Source: Lachnospiraceae bacterium
GTDB lineage: Bacteria > Bacillota > Clostridia > Lachnospirales > Lachnospiraceae
Reading direction: 5' to 3'
Assembly: GCA_014804495.1 (NCBI GenBank)
Contig: JAAUZS010000140.1
Coordinates: 11,297-17,510, forward strand
DNA: 6,214 nucleotides
Part shown: positions 1-4,876 of the stretch, piece by piece
Position numbering within the stretch: the first letter of the stretch is position 1
How the letters are laid out: each line of letters begins with the position of its first letter
Notes under the pieces: generated by a model
Databases searched by the model: none
What the model was told of the DNA's origin: nothing
The model's input: the letters and a program-made list of their open reading frames with translations, nothing else
Program-made: the position numbers and the translations under genes

Positions 1-2
1 AT

Positions 3-1778
3 ATGAAACAATTTCAAATTCTCTATAAAGATGATGAGGGATTTCTCGAAAAGCTGAATGAGATTAAGCAATGGCGGACTTCCCATTCGGGTTATGTGAC
101 CATATTCAGAATATATTCGGAGGATATGGAGTTCGAACATATCCGGCATATTTGCGACTGCCTGGATGAAGAAATGCCGGATGCTTTGTATTTGGGTTGT
201 ACAACAAATGCCAATATCATGGATGGGGCGTTGTCGGACACCAAAATTATTTTGACTTGTACTATTTTTGAATATGAGACCACTCAGGCGAAAATTCTGC
301 AGTTTCCATTTTCAGAGGAAAATGCGGCTCAGGATGTTGCGGAGTTGAAAAAATGCTGTGAAGAAAATCCATGGATTCAGGCAGTGGAAATGCATGCTAC
401 TATCATGGATATGTCCATGATGGAGTTTTGTAATGAAATGAGCGGTTTGCGTGAGGATATTCAAGTATTTGGCGGAGGCGCGTTTAATCCCGATATGGAT
501 GATGAGACAGCAGCAGTGTTTTCCAAAGGAAACGGTTTATTAGAACATGGTATCATTTTCCTATTGTTGGGCGGAAAGGATTTTCATACATACAGTACCT
601 TTATTTCAGGTTGGAAGCCGTTAAAAAGAAAATTCAGGGTAACAAAAGCGGACAGAGAGATTTTATATGAACTGGACGGCAAACCCGCATTGGATGTTTA
701 CCGCAGATTCTTAAATATTAATAAGAATGACAAGTTTTTCTCTAATACACTGGAATTTCCTCTTTTCCTGGAACATGGCGATGTCGATATTCTGCGCTGT
801 CCTCTATCGGTTAATAATGACGACTCTCTTGTGATGTCTTCTGACATGCAGGAAGATGCAACTGTCAGGCTGGCCTACGGCGACCCGGAAACAATTCTTG
901 CCAGTATCAGGGAGGATGGGCAGAAGATAGCAGACTTTTGCCCGGAAGTCATACAGACTTTCTCCTGTGCTGCCAGAAGAGCATTCTGGGGAGATGATAA
1001 TATCAGTGACGAGACGATTTTGTTTAACGACGTTGCACCTACAACAGGTTTTTATACACATGGCGAGTTTTTGCGTATGAACGGTGATATGCTTAATTTC
1101 AATGTGACACTTGTAATTGTTGCCATGCGTGAAGGAGATATGCCGAAGGAAGGTAAAAAAGTTAATATTGCCAGAGCGCAGATTGACAAAGACAATAACG
1201 AAAAGATACCTATTATCAGACGTTTTGTTTCATTTATAGAGGCATCGACAGCAGAGTTAGAGGAAATGAATAAGAAGCTTGCTTTAAGCTCTGTTACGGA
1301 TGGGTTGACGAGGCTTTATAACCGTGCGGAGATTGAGAGAAAAATCCGCAGTGCGTTGGATAAACGTAAAAATCAGGAGATAAGCAGTGATATTTCCCTG
1401 ATTATGCTGGATATTGATAATTTTAAAAAGGTAAACGATATCTATGGGCACAAAGAAGGCGACCACGTAATTCAGGCACTGGCCGATGTCCTCAGGGATA
1501 CTATGGAAGGAGTACAATTCTCATCCCTCGGTCGTTGGGGCGGCGAAGAATTTATGATATTGCTGTCGGACAGTAATGCAGATGACGCTGCAGCCCTTGC
1601 AGAAAAAATCCGCCTGAAGTTCTCTTCGGTATCATATGAAACGGCCGGATGCCAAACAGTCAGTATCGGAGTAACACAGGCAAAGGATGAAACTTCCGAC
1701 ACGCTTTATAACAGAGTAGACAAGGCTCTTTATATGGCAAAGGCCGCCGGAAAAAATCAGGTCGTAAGGTTGGATTAA
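3..1778 (+). CDS. FIST sensor domain - GGDEF diguanylate cyclase fusion protein
   Basis: Predicted cytoplasmic signalling protein of 591 residues that would sense a small ligand through FIST domains and make cyclic di-GMP from two GTP. The FIST_N-like part covers about residues 25-215 and includes FGGGAFNPD near 156. The FIST_C-like part covers about 220-385, with LDGKPALDVY from 224 and TGFYTHGEF at 348-356. A short helical linker (about 410-430) leads to the GGDEF domain: DGLTRLYNR at 433-441, the metal/GTP-site motif DIDNFKKVND at 470-479, and an intact GGEEF active loop at 513-517. The product-inhibition RxxD motif expected five residues before GGEEF is absent (VQFS there), so feedback inhibition may be missing. 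No membrane segment or signal peptide is visible. FIST domains are proposed to bind small ligands such as amino acids; the ligand here is unknown. The start is the first ATG, but only two upstream bases are present, so an RBS cannot be checked. Confidence 0.93.
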   Translation: MKQFQILYKDDEGFLEKLNEIKQWRTSHSGYVTIFRIYSEDMEFEHIRHICDCLDEEMPDALYLGCTTNANIMDGALSDTKIILTCTIFEYETTQAKILQFPFSEENAAQDVAELKKCCEENPWIQAVEMHATIMDMSMMEFCNEMSGLREDIQVFGGGAFNPDMDDETAAVFSKGNGLLEHGIIFLLLGGKDFHTYSTFISGWKPLKRKFRVTKADREILYELDGKPALDVYRRFLNINKNDKFFSNTLEFPLFLEHGDVDILRCPLSVNNDDSLVMSSDMQEDATVRLAYGDPETILASIREDGQKIADFCPEVIQTFSCAARRAFWGDDNISDETILFNDVAPTTGFYTHGEFLRMNGDMLNFNVTLVIVAMREGDMPKEGKKVNIARAQIDKDNNEKIPIIRRFVSFIEASTAELEEMNKKLALSSVTDGLTRLYNRAEIERKIRSALDKRKNQEISSDISLIMLDIDNFKKVNDIYGHKEGDHVIQALADVLRDTMEGVQFSSLGRWGGEEFMILLSDSNADDAAALAEKIRLKFSSVSYETAGCQTVSIGVTQAKDETSDTLYNRVDKALYMAKAAGKNQVVRLD

Positions 1779-1783
1779 GAAAG

Positions 1784-1805
1784 TAAACAGTCATAACCCC
1801 TCAGA
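1784..1805 (+). repeat. 22-bp direct repeat, copy 1 (orphan piece of spoIIID promoter)
   Basis: This is an exact copy of positions 2605-2626. It begins six bases after the stop codon of the FIST-GGDEF gene. The shared core is AACAGTCATAACCCCTCAGA. It carries a near-match to the SpoIIID box (1783-1792, first base off) and the sigma-E -35 element TCATAAC (1791-1797). No sigma-E -10 follows at the right distance: positions 1812-1819 read GTACGGTA, not CATACAAT. This copy should therefore not work as a sigma-E promoter. An exact 22-bp match by chance is not credible. Confidence 0.95.
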
Positions 1806-1833
1806 GTGAATGTACGGTACATAATAGAGTTAA
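1784..1833 (+). pseudogene. possible deletion relic of a second spoIIID locus
   Basis: Downstream of repeat copy 1, the 13-base block GTACGGTACATAA (1812-1824) is identical to 2771-2783, which lies inside the helix-turn-helix coding part of spoIIID. The next bases (AGAGTTAA at 1826-1833 against AGACGTAA at 2784-2791) also partly match. Both blocks occur in the same order and orientation as at spoIIID, but about 140 bases that separate them there are missing here. The simplest reading is a duplicated spoIIID promoter and gene that lost its middle and then decayed. The first block is certain. The second could be chance, though it is unlikely so close by. No protein can be made from this relic. 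Confidence 0.4.
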
Positions 1834-1835
1834 GC

Positions 1836-1870
1836 ATAAGGGATAGCGGTGAGTGCTATCCTTTATTCTT
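1836..1870 (+). terminator. stem-loop terminator after the FIST-GGDEF gene
   Basis: The left arm ATAAGGGATAGC (1836-1847) pairs with GCTATCCTTTAT (1855-1866) over 12 bp with one G-U pair. The loop is 7 nt. The following T-rich stretch (TTCTT) is short and interrupted, so this is a moderate-quality intrinsic terminator. It is placed correctly to end the FIST-GGDEF transcript before the toxin-antitoxin promoter. Confidence 0.6.
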
Positions 1871-1948
1871 GTAAGAAAAGAAGAAATTATCTGAAAATAT
1901 GGAGATTGCTTTTGCCTTACAAAATTGAGTGTTAATTAAGAGATTTTC

Positions 1949-1957
1949 TGTTATAAT
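1949..1957 (+). promoter_or_regulatory. extended -10 sigma-A promoter of the toxin-antitoxin operon
   Basis: TGTTATAAT combines a perfect TATAAT hexamer (1952-1957) with the TGn extension. No good -35 is present: TGTTAA at 1930-1935 with a 16-bp spacer is the best, at three of six. An extended -10 can work without a strong -35. Transcription would start near 1964, giving a leader of about 49 nt before the antitoxin ATG. TTAATTAA (1932-1939) is a palindrome just upstream and a possible but unproven operator for autoregulation by the antitoxin. Confidence 0.6.
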
Positions 1958-2012
1958 AAAAGTGATAGGTGCGTAATCTGATATGTGGGGATATGATGGA
2001 GGAAATTGATAT

Positions 2013-2243
2013 ATGAGTACATTGGAAGCTAATATGGCTTTATTATTGACGATTCCGGAAGAGTTTCAGGAAGAAATACAGAGTTATCTGCGGACCAATT
2101 TTTGCACAGACAATCCGTATAGACCTTTAAGCGGCAGCGAGATATTAGCTGAACTGGCTGAATCAAGAGCGTGTTATGAAGCCGGAGAGGAAGAAGAACT
2201 CGATAAAGTTCTTGATGAGATTGGTGGCAAGTATGGGTTATAA
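2013..2243 (+). CDS. type II antitoxin (partner of RelE/ParE-family toxin)
   Basis: Acidic 76-residue protein that would bind and neutralise the toxin encoded next to it; antitoxins of this kind usually also repress their own operon. The N-terminal half (MSTLEANMALLLTIPEEFQE) is predicted helical. The C-terminal half, from about residue 37, has the pattern LSGSEILAELAESR then an acidic helix ending in DEIGGKYGL, a layout common in small clostridial antitoxins whose C-terminus wraps the toxin. I do not see a clear ribbon-helix-helix or helix-turn-helix signature, so I do not assign it to RelB, ParD or Phd. The start is supported by a good Shine-Dalgarno GGAGG at 1998-2002, 10 nt upstream. The upstream ATGATG at 1993 is out of frame and stops at once. 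The 3' end overlaps the toxin gene by 11 bp, which points to translational coupling. Confidence 0.85.
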   Translation: MSTLEANMALLLTIPEEFQEEIQSYLRTNFCTDNPYRPLSGSEILAELAESRACYEAGEEEELDKVLDEIGGKYGL

Positions 2244-2565
2244 GGTTATCATTATGCCGCCTGCAAAGCGCAGATTGGATATGTATATATTTTATACGGT
2301 AGAGACACTGGGCAACAGACAGGCGGCGAAAGCAATCCTTACGGATGCCAGAGAAACAAAAAAGAGATTATCTATGACGGCGGATTCTTTGAAGATATGT
2401 GATAATCCTATACTGGCAAAGTATGGATATCGAAAAATAAAGTTTGCGAAACATAAATTTGTTATGCTGTACCGGATACATGATAACACAGTCATTGTTG
2501 ATGGAATGCTTCATGAATTGCAGGATTATGAGGGAATTTTTACAGACGAACTTCATTTACAGTGA
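2233..2565 (+). CDS. RelE/ParE-family toxin
   Basis: Basic 110-residue toxin of the RelE/ParE fold. Family members either cleave ribosome-bound mRNA (RelE) or poison gyrase (ParE); the sequence alone does not show which applies here. Visible family features are an N-terminal strand followed by a helix (MGYKVIIMPPAKRRLDMY, 1-18), a second long helix with AAKAILTDARETKKRL (31-46), then the beta-sheet core KYGYRKIKFAKHKFVMLYRI (63-82) and TVIVDGMLHELQDYE (86-100). This last part corresponds to the usual 'YRI..D..V.I....H..QD' pattern of the superfamily. The chosen ATG overlaps the antitoxin stop and has GGTGG at 2223-2227 five bases upstream. A longer in-frame reading from 2176 would add 19 residues entirely inside the antitoxin gene and lacks family similarity. 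The gene is followed by the hairpin at 2618-2662, the likely operon terminator. Confidence 0.88.
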   Translation: MGYKVIIMPPAKRRLDMYIFYTVETLGNRQAAKAILTDARETKKRLSMTADSLKICDNPILAKYGYRKIKFAKHKFVMLYRIHDNTVIVDGMLHELQDYEGIFTDELHLQ

Positions 2566-2603
2566 TGATGCTTATAGCCATTTCAATTAATTATATTCTA
2601 TTT

Positions 2604-2613
2604 TTAAACAGTC
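2604..2613 (+). promoter_or_regulatory. putative SpoIIID binding site (autoregulation)
   Basis: TTAAACAGTC matches every position of the Bacillus subtilis SpoIIID consensus WWRRACARNY. It touches the sigma-E -35 element of spoIIID. A degenerate 10-mer like this is expected a few times by chance in a window of this size. The support is therefore its position directly at the spoIIID promoter and the known autoregulation of SpoIIID in B. subtilis, not the match alone. Confidence 0.5.
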
Positions 2614-2626
2614 ATAACCCCTCAGA
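2605..2626 (+). repeat. 22-bp direct repeat, copy 2 (functional spoIIID promoter copy)
   Basis: Identical to 1784-1805. Together the two copies flank the toxin-antitoxin operon in direct orientation, 821 bp apart start to start. This copy lies in its functional setting. It holds most of the SpoIIID-like box, the sigma-E -35 element and half of the -35/-10 spacer, which is also the left arm of the hairpin at 2618-2662. Confidence 0.95.
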
Positions 2627-2640
2627 ATACTTCATACAAT
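2612..2640 (+). promoter_or_regulatory. spoIIIDp: sigma-E (mother-cell sporulation) promoter of spoIIID
   Basis: The -35 element is TCATAAC (2612-2618), then a 14-bp spacer, then -10 CATACAAT (2633-2640). The -10 fits the classical sigma-E consensus CATACAnT in full, and the -35 core ATA and the spacing also fit. In B. subtilis spoIIID is transcribed by sigma-E in the mother cell. Transcription should start around 2646-2648, leaving a leader of only about 20 nt. The spacer is the left arm of an inverted repeat and the -10 sits in its loop, so the left arm is not part of the sigma-E transcript. Confidence 0.82.
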
Positions 2641-2669
2641 GTAAAAAAGTATTTCTGAGGGGATTTTTT
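2618..2669 (+). terminator. inverted repeat: toxin-operon terminator that contains the spoIIID ribosome binding site
   Basis: CCCCTCAGAA (2618-2627) pairs with TTCTGAGGGG (2653-2662) over 10 perfect base pairs. After one bulged T (2652), TACTT (2628-2632) pairs with AAGTA (2647-2651). The loop is 14 nt. A TTTTTT run follows at 2664-2669, so RNA arriving from the toxin operon would form a good intrinsic terminator. The right arm includes GAGGGG (2657-2662), the Shine-Dalgarno of spoIIID, five bases before its TTG start, and the T-run overlaps that start. Any read-through RNA would thus have the spoIIID RBS locked in the stem. RNA from the sigma-E promoter lacks the left arm and would have it free. 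Confidence 0.75.
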
Positions 2670-2922
2670 GAAAGAGTATATTGAGGAAAGAGCAATCAGT
2701 ATTGCTAATTATATTATCGAGAACAATGCCACGGTCAGACAGACGGCGAAGCAGTTCGGGATTAGTAAGAGTACGGTACATAAAGACGTAACAGACCGCC
2801 TATCGCAGATAAATCCTGCTTTGGCATCAGAGGCGAGAAAAGTGCTTGACGTTAATAAGTCAGAACGACATATTCGCGGGGGACTTGCAACAAGAGAAAA
2901 ATATCTGCACATGCATGTATAA
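2668..2922 (+). CDS. spoIIID: sporulation transcriptional regulator SpoIIID
   Basis: Small DNA-binding regulator (84 residues; the B. subtilis protein is about 93). It activates or represses many sigma-E-dependent genes in the mother cell during endospore formation. The N-terminus MKEYIEERAISIANYIIE and the helix-turn-helix TVRQTAKQFGISKSTVHKDV (22-41) are characteristic of the family. So are the INPALA segment (48-53) and the basic C-terminal tail ERHIRGGLATREKY (66-79), which adds minor-groove contacts in the B. subtilis protein. The start codon is TTG, set by GAGGGG five bases upstream and by alignment of the first residues to the family. No ATG alternative keeps the N-terminus. It is monocistronic, with a sigma-E promoter and a SpoIIID-like box before it and a terminator after it. 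The protein shows the host is, or recently was, a spore former. Confidence 0.95.
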   Translation: MKEYIEERAISIANYIIENNATVRQTAKQFGISKSTVHKDVTDRLSQINPALASEARKVLDVNKSERHIRGGLATREKYLHMHV

Positions 2923-2971
2923 AACTAATAAAAGAATATAGTTAATATTTATTATTAAGAGGCGTAATAGC

Positions 2972-3003
2972 AACGGGAGTTTGGCTCCCGTTATTGCCTT
3001 TTT
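2972..3003 (+). terminator. intrinsic terminator of spoIIID
   Basis: AACGGGAG (2972-2979) pairs with CTCCCGTT (2985-2992) around a 5-nt loop. Flanking AAT/ATT and GGC/GCC can extend the stem across bulges. A five-T run follows at 2999-3003. The rest of the spoIIID-guaA gap (2923-2971 and 3004-3071) is AT-rich, and I see no gene or further signal in it. Confidence 0.85.
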
Positions 3004-3071
3004 GATTTTAGCAGATTAATGATGAATTTTGGAAGTAGATATAAACAGCAGACATAAACGAATAATATATT

Positions 3072-3100
3072 TTGACAAGGCATCTTATTACATTTATAAT
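3072..3100 (+). promoter_or_regulatory. sigma-A promoter of guaA
   Basis: TTGACA (3072-3077), 17-bp spacer, TATAAT (3095-3100): a full consensus housekeeping promoter. Transcription would begin near 3107, giving a leader of about 43 nt. That is too short for a purine riboswitch, and no such structure is visible. Expression of guaA from this promoter therefore appears strong and not riboswitch-controlled. Confidence 0.88.
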
Positions 3101-3149
3101 AAATGCAATAAGGAAATCCACAAACAGAGAAAGGAATACGGGTATAAAC

Positions 3150-4691
3150 ATGGAAAGAGAAATGGTTATAGTGTTGGACTTTGGCGGGCAGTATAATCAG
3201 CTGATTGCAAGAAGAGTCAGAGAGTGCAATGTCTACTGCGAAGTTCATCCACATAATATCAGCCTTGAAAAAATCAGGCAGATGAATCCAAAAGGCATTA
3301 TTTTTACCGGAGGACCCAACAGCGTATATGCGGAAGATTCTGCTACCTGTGATAAAGAGATATTTGAAATGGGAATTCCGATTTTGGGCATCTGCTACGG
3401 CTCACAATTGATGGCACACTTGCTTGGGGGCAAAGTCACAACAGCGCCTGTCAGTGAATACGGAAAGACAGAAGTTGAAATTAATACGGGAGCTTCTCTG
3501 TTTCGCGGAGTATCGCAGAAAACAATATGCTGGATGAGCCATACTGATTATATTGAAAAGATACCTGAAAACTTTCAGATTACGGCACATACACCGGTTT
3601 GCCCTGCCGCAGGAATGGAATGCCCTGAGAAAAAGCTATATGCCGTTCAGTTCCACCCTGAGGTGGTACATACTGCAGAGGGTGTGACAATGCTGCGTAA
3701 TTTCGTAATGGATATATGCGGGTGCAGCGGTGATTGGAAAATGGATTCTTTCGTAGAAACAACAATTCAATCAATACGTGATAGAGTTGGAGGCGGAAAA
3801 GTATTGTGCGCGCTATCAGGCGGAGTGGATTCTTCCGTGGCAGCAGTTATGCTTGCAAAAGCGGTAGGAAAACAACTGACCTGCGTTTTTGTAGACCATG
3901 GTCTGCTTCGTAAAAACGAAGGCGACGAAGTGGAGGAGGTATTTGGACCGAACGGACCGTATGACCTGAACTTCATCCGCATCAATGCGCAGGAAAGATT
4001 TTATCAGAAACTTGCAGGCGTTACAGAACCGGAACAGAAACGGAAGATTATTGGAGAAGAGTTTATTCGTGTTTTTGAAGAGGAAGCAAAAAAAATCGGT
4101 GCAGTAGACTTTCTGGTGCAGGGTACAATATATCCGGATGTAATCGAAAGCGGTCTTGGAAAGAGCGCGACCATAAAATCCCATCATAACGTTGGTGGCC
4201 TGCCGGACTATGTTGACTTCAAGGAAATCATTGAGCCGCTGCGCATGCTGTTCAAGGATGAGGTAAGAAAAGCAGGTCTGGAATTGGGAATTCCGGAAAA
4301 TCTGGTATACCGCCAGCCGTTCCCTGGACCGGGACTTGGCATCCGCATCATTGGAGAAGTGACGGCAGAGAAAGTACACATAGTTCAGGATGCTGATTAT
4401 ATTTATCGTGAGGAAATTGCTAAAGCCGGTATAGACAAGCAGTTAGGGCAATACTTTGCAGCGCTTACTAATATGCGTTCGGTAGGTGTTATGGGTGACG
4501 AAAGGACATACGATTACGCAGTCGCGCTTCGCGCCGTATGTACGAGTGATTTCATGACTGCCGACTGCGCACAGATTCCCTGGGATGTGCTGGGGAAGGT
4601 GGCAAATAGGATTGTGAATGAAGTTAAGGGGGTCAATCGGGTACTGTATGATTGCACTAGTAAGCCGCCGGGGACGATTGAATTTGAATAG
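3150..4691 (+). CDS. guaA: GMP synthase (glutamine-hydrolysing)
   Basis: Full-length 513-residue enzyme (B. subtilis GuaA is also about 513). It converts XMP, ATP and glutamine to GMP, the last step of guanine nucleotide synthesis, in the cytosol. The class I glutamine amidotransferase domain comes first, with nucleophile Cys82 in GICYGSQ and the His169/Glu171 pair in QFHPEV. The ATP pyrophosphatase domain follows, with the PP-loop SGGVDSS at 223-229. The C-terminal dimerisation/XMP domain has [13 protein letters not shown] and the invariant ending PPGTIEFE. All catalytic residues are present. ATG 3150 gives the usual [17 protein letters not shown] start. The open frame runs back to a TTG at 3072, but that TTG is part of the -35 box. 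The RBS (AAAGGA, 3130-3135) is somewhat far from the ATG. The gene has its own promoter and terminator, so it is a single-gene unit. Confidence 0.98.
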   Translation: MEREMVIVLDFGGQYNQLIARRVRECNVYCEVHPHNISLEKIRQMNPKGIIFTGGPNSVYAEDSATCDKEIFEMGIPILGICYGSQLMAHLLGGKVTTAPVSEYGKTEVEINTGASLFRGVSQKTICWMSHTDYIEKIPENFQITAHTPVCPAAGMECPEKKLYAVQFHPEVVHTAEGVTMLRNFVMDICGCSGDWKMDSFVETTIQSIRDRVGGGKVLCALSGGVDSSVAAVMLAKAVGKQLTCVFVDHGLLRKNEGDEVEEVFGPNGPYDLNFIRINAQERFYQKLAGVTEPEQKRKIIGEEFIRVFEEEAKKIGAVDFLVQGTIYPDVIESGLGKSATIKSHHNVGGLPDYVDFKEIIEPLRMLFKDEVRKAGLELGIPENLVYRQPFPGPGLGIRIIGEVTAEKVHIVQDADYIYREEIAKAGIDKQLGQYFAALTNMRSVGVMGDERTYDYAVALRAVCTSDFMTADCAQIPWDVLGKVANRIVNEVKGVNRVLYDCTSKPPGTIEFE

Positions 4692-4701
4692 TGGACATTT
4701 T

Positions 4702-4740
4702 ACTCTGGAATCCAGAAAAATCAAGGATTCCAGAGTTTTT
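4702..4740 (+). terminator. strong intrinsic terminator of guaA
   Basis: ACTCTGGAATCC (4702-4713) pairs perfectly with GGATTCCAGAGT (4725-4736) over 12 bp around an 11-nt loop. TTTTT follows (4736-4740) with more T after AA. It starts 11 bases after the guaA stop codon and separates guaA from the GHKL gene. Confidence 0.93.
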
Positions 4741-4751
4741 AATTTGCTTTG

Positions 4752-4770
4752 TGATGTTAATATGATGTTA
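4752..4770 (+). repeat. TGATGTTA pair spaced 11 bp
   Basis: The octamer TGATGTTA occurs at 4752-4759 and 4763-4770, start to start 11 bp, about one helical turn. It lies about 40 bp upstream of the presumed promoter of the GHKL gene. It could be a regulator site with two half-sites on one face of the DNA, or just AT-rich chance. The rest of the gap to 4808 shows nothing else. Confidence 0.3.
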
Positions 4771-4808
4771 TAAAAATAAGGTTGTTACTTTTCCTACAAA
4801 AAATTGTG

Positions 4809-4844
4809 TTGACTGTTGTTATAAACACCAGATTATGGTAATAT
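4809..4844 (+). promoter_or_regulatory. candidate sigma-A promoter of the GHKL ATPase gene
   Basis: Two overlapping readings exist. One is TTGTTA (4816-4821), a 17-bp spacer and TAATAT (4839-4844) with a TGn extension just before it. The other is TTGACT (4809-4814), a 16-bp spacer and GATTAT (4831-4836). Both are partial matches. A promoter is expected here because the strong guaA terminator blocks read-through. Confidence 0.45.
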
Positions 4845-4876
4845 TTTGATATATTATGTAGAAAGTGGGGGATATT

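Noticed and set aside
1812..1820. GTACGGTAC palindrome as operator
   Set aside because: The same bases occur within spoIIID coding sequence, so a decayed copy of spoIIID explains them better than an operator.
1871..1920. Hairpin from GTAAG (1871) to CTTAC (1916-1920)
   Set aside because: Only a few base pairs with bulges and a long AT-rich loop; not distinguishable from chance.
2176..2232. Longer toxin starting at ATG 2176
   Set aside because: The extra 19 residues are an out-of-frame reading of the antitoxin gene; ATG 2233 has a fitting RBS and gives the usual RelE/ParE start and length.
1784..2626. The 22-bp repeats as ends of a transposon or integrated element
   Set aside because: They are direct rather than inverted, are parts of a native promoter, and no transposase or integrase gene lies between them. 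A simple duplication or insertion footprint is enough.
3072..3149. Extension of guaA by 26 residues to a TTG start at 3072
   Set aside because: This TTG is the first half of the TTGACA -35 box and lies upstream of the transcription start. The added residues have no GuaA similarity, while ATG 3150 gives the family N-terminus.
3101..3149. Purine riboswitch before guaA
   Set aside because: The leader is only about 43 nt after the mapped-by-eye promoter, too short for an aptamer plus expression platform, and no conserved purine aptamer core is seen.
3816..4379. 187-residue open frame on the minus strand inside guaA
   Set aside because: Antisense shadow of a strongly conserved gene; no domain and no independent signals.
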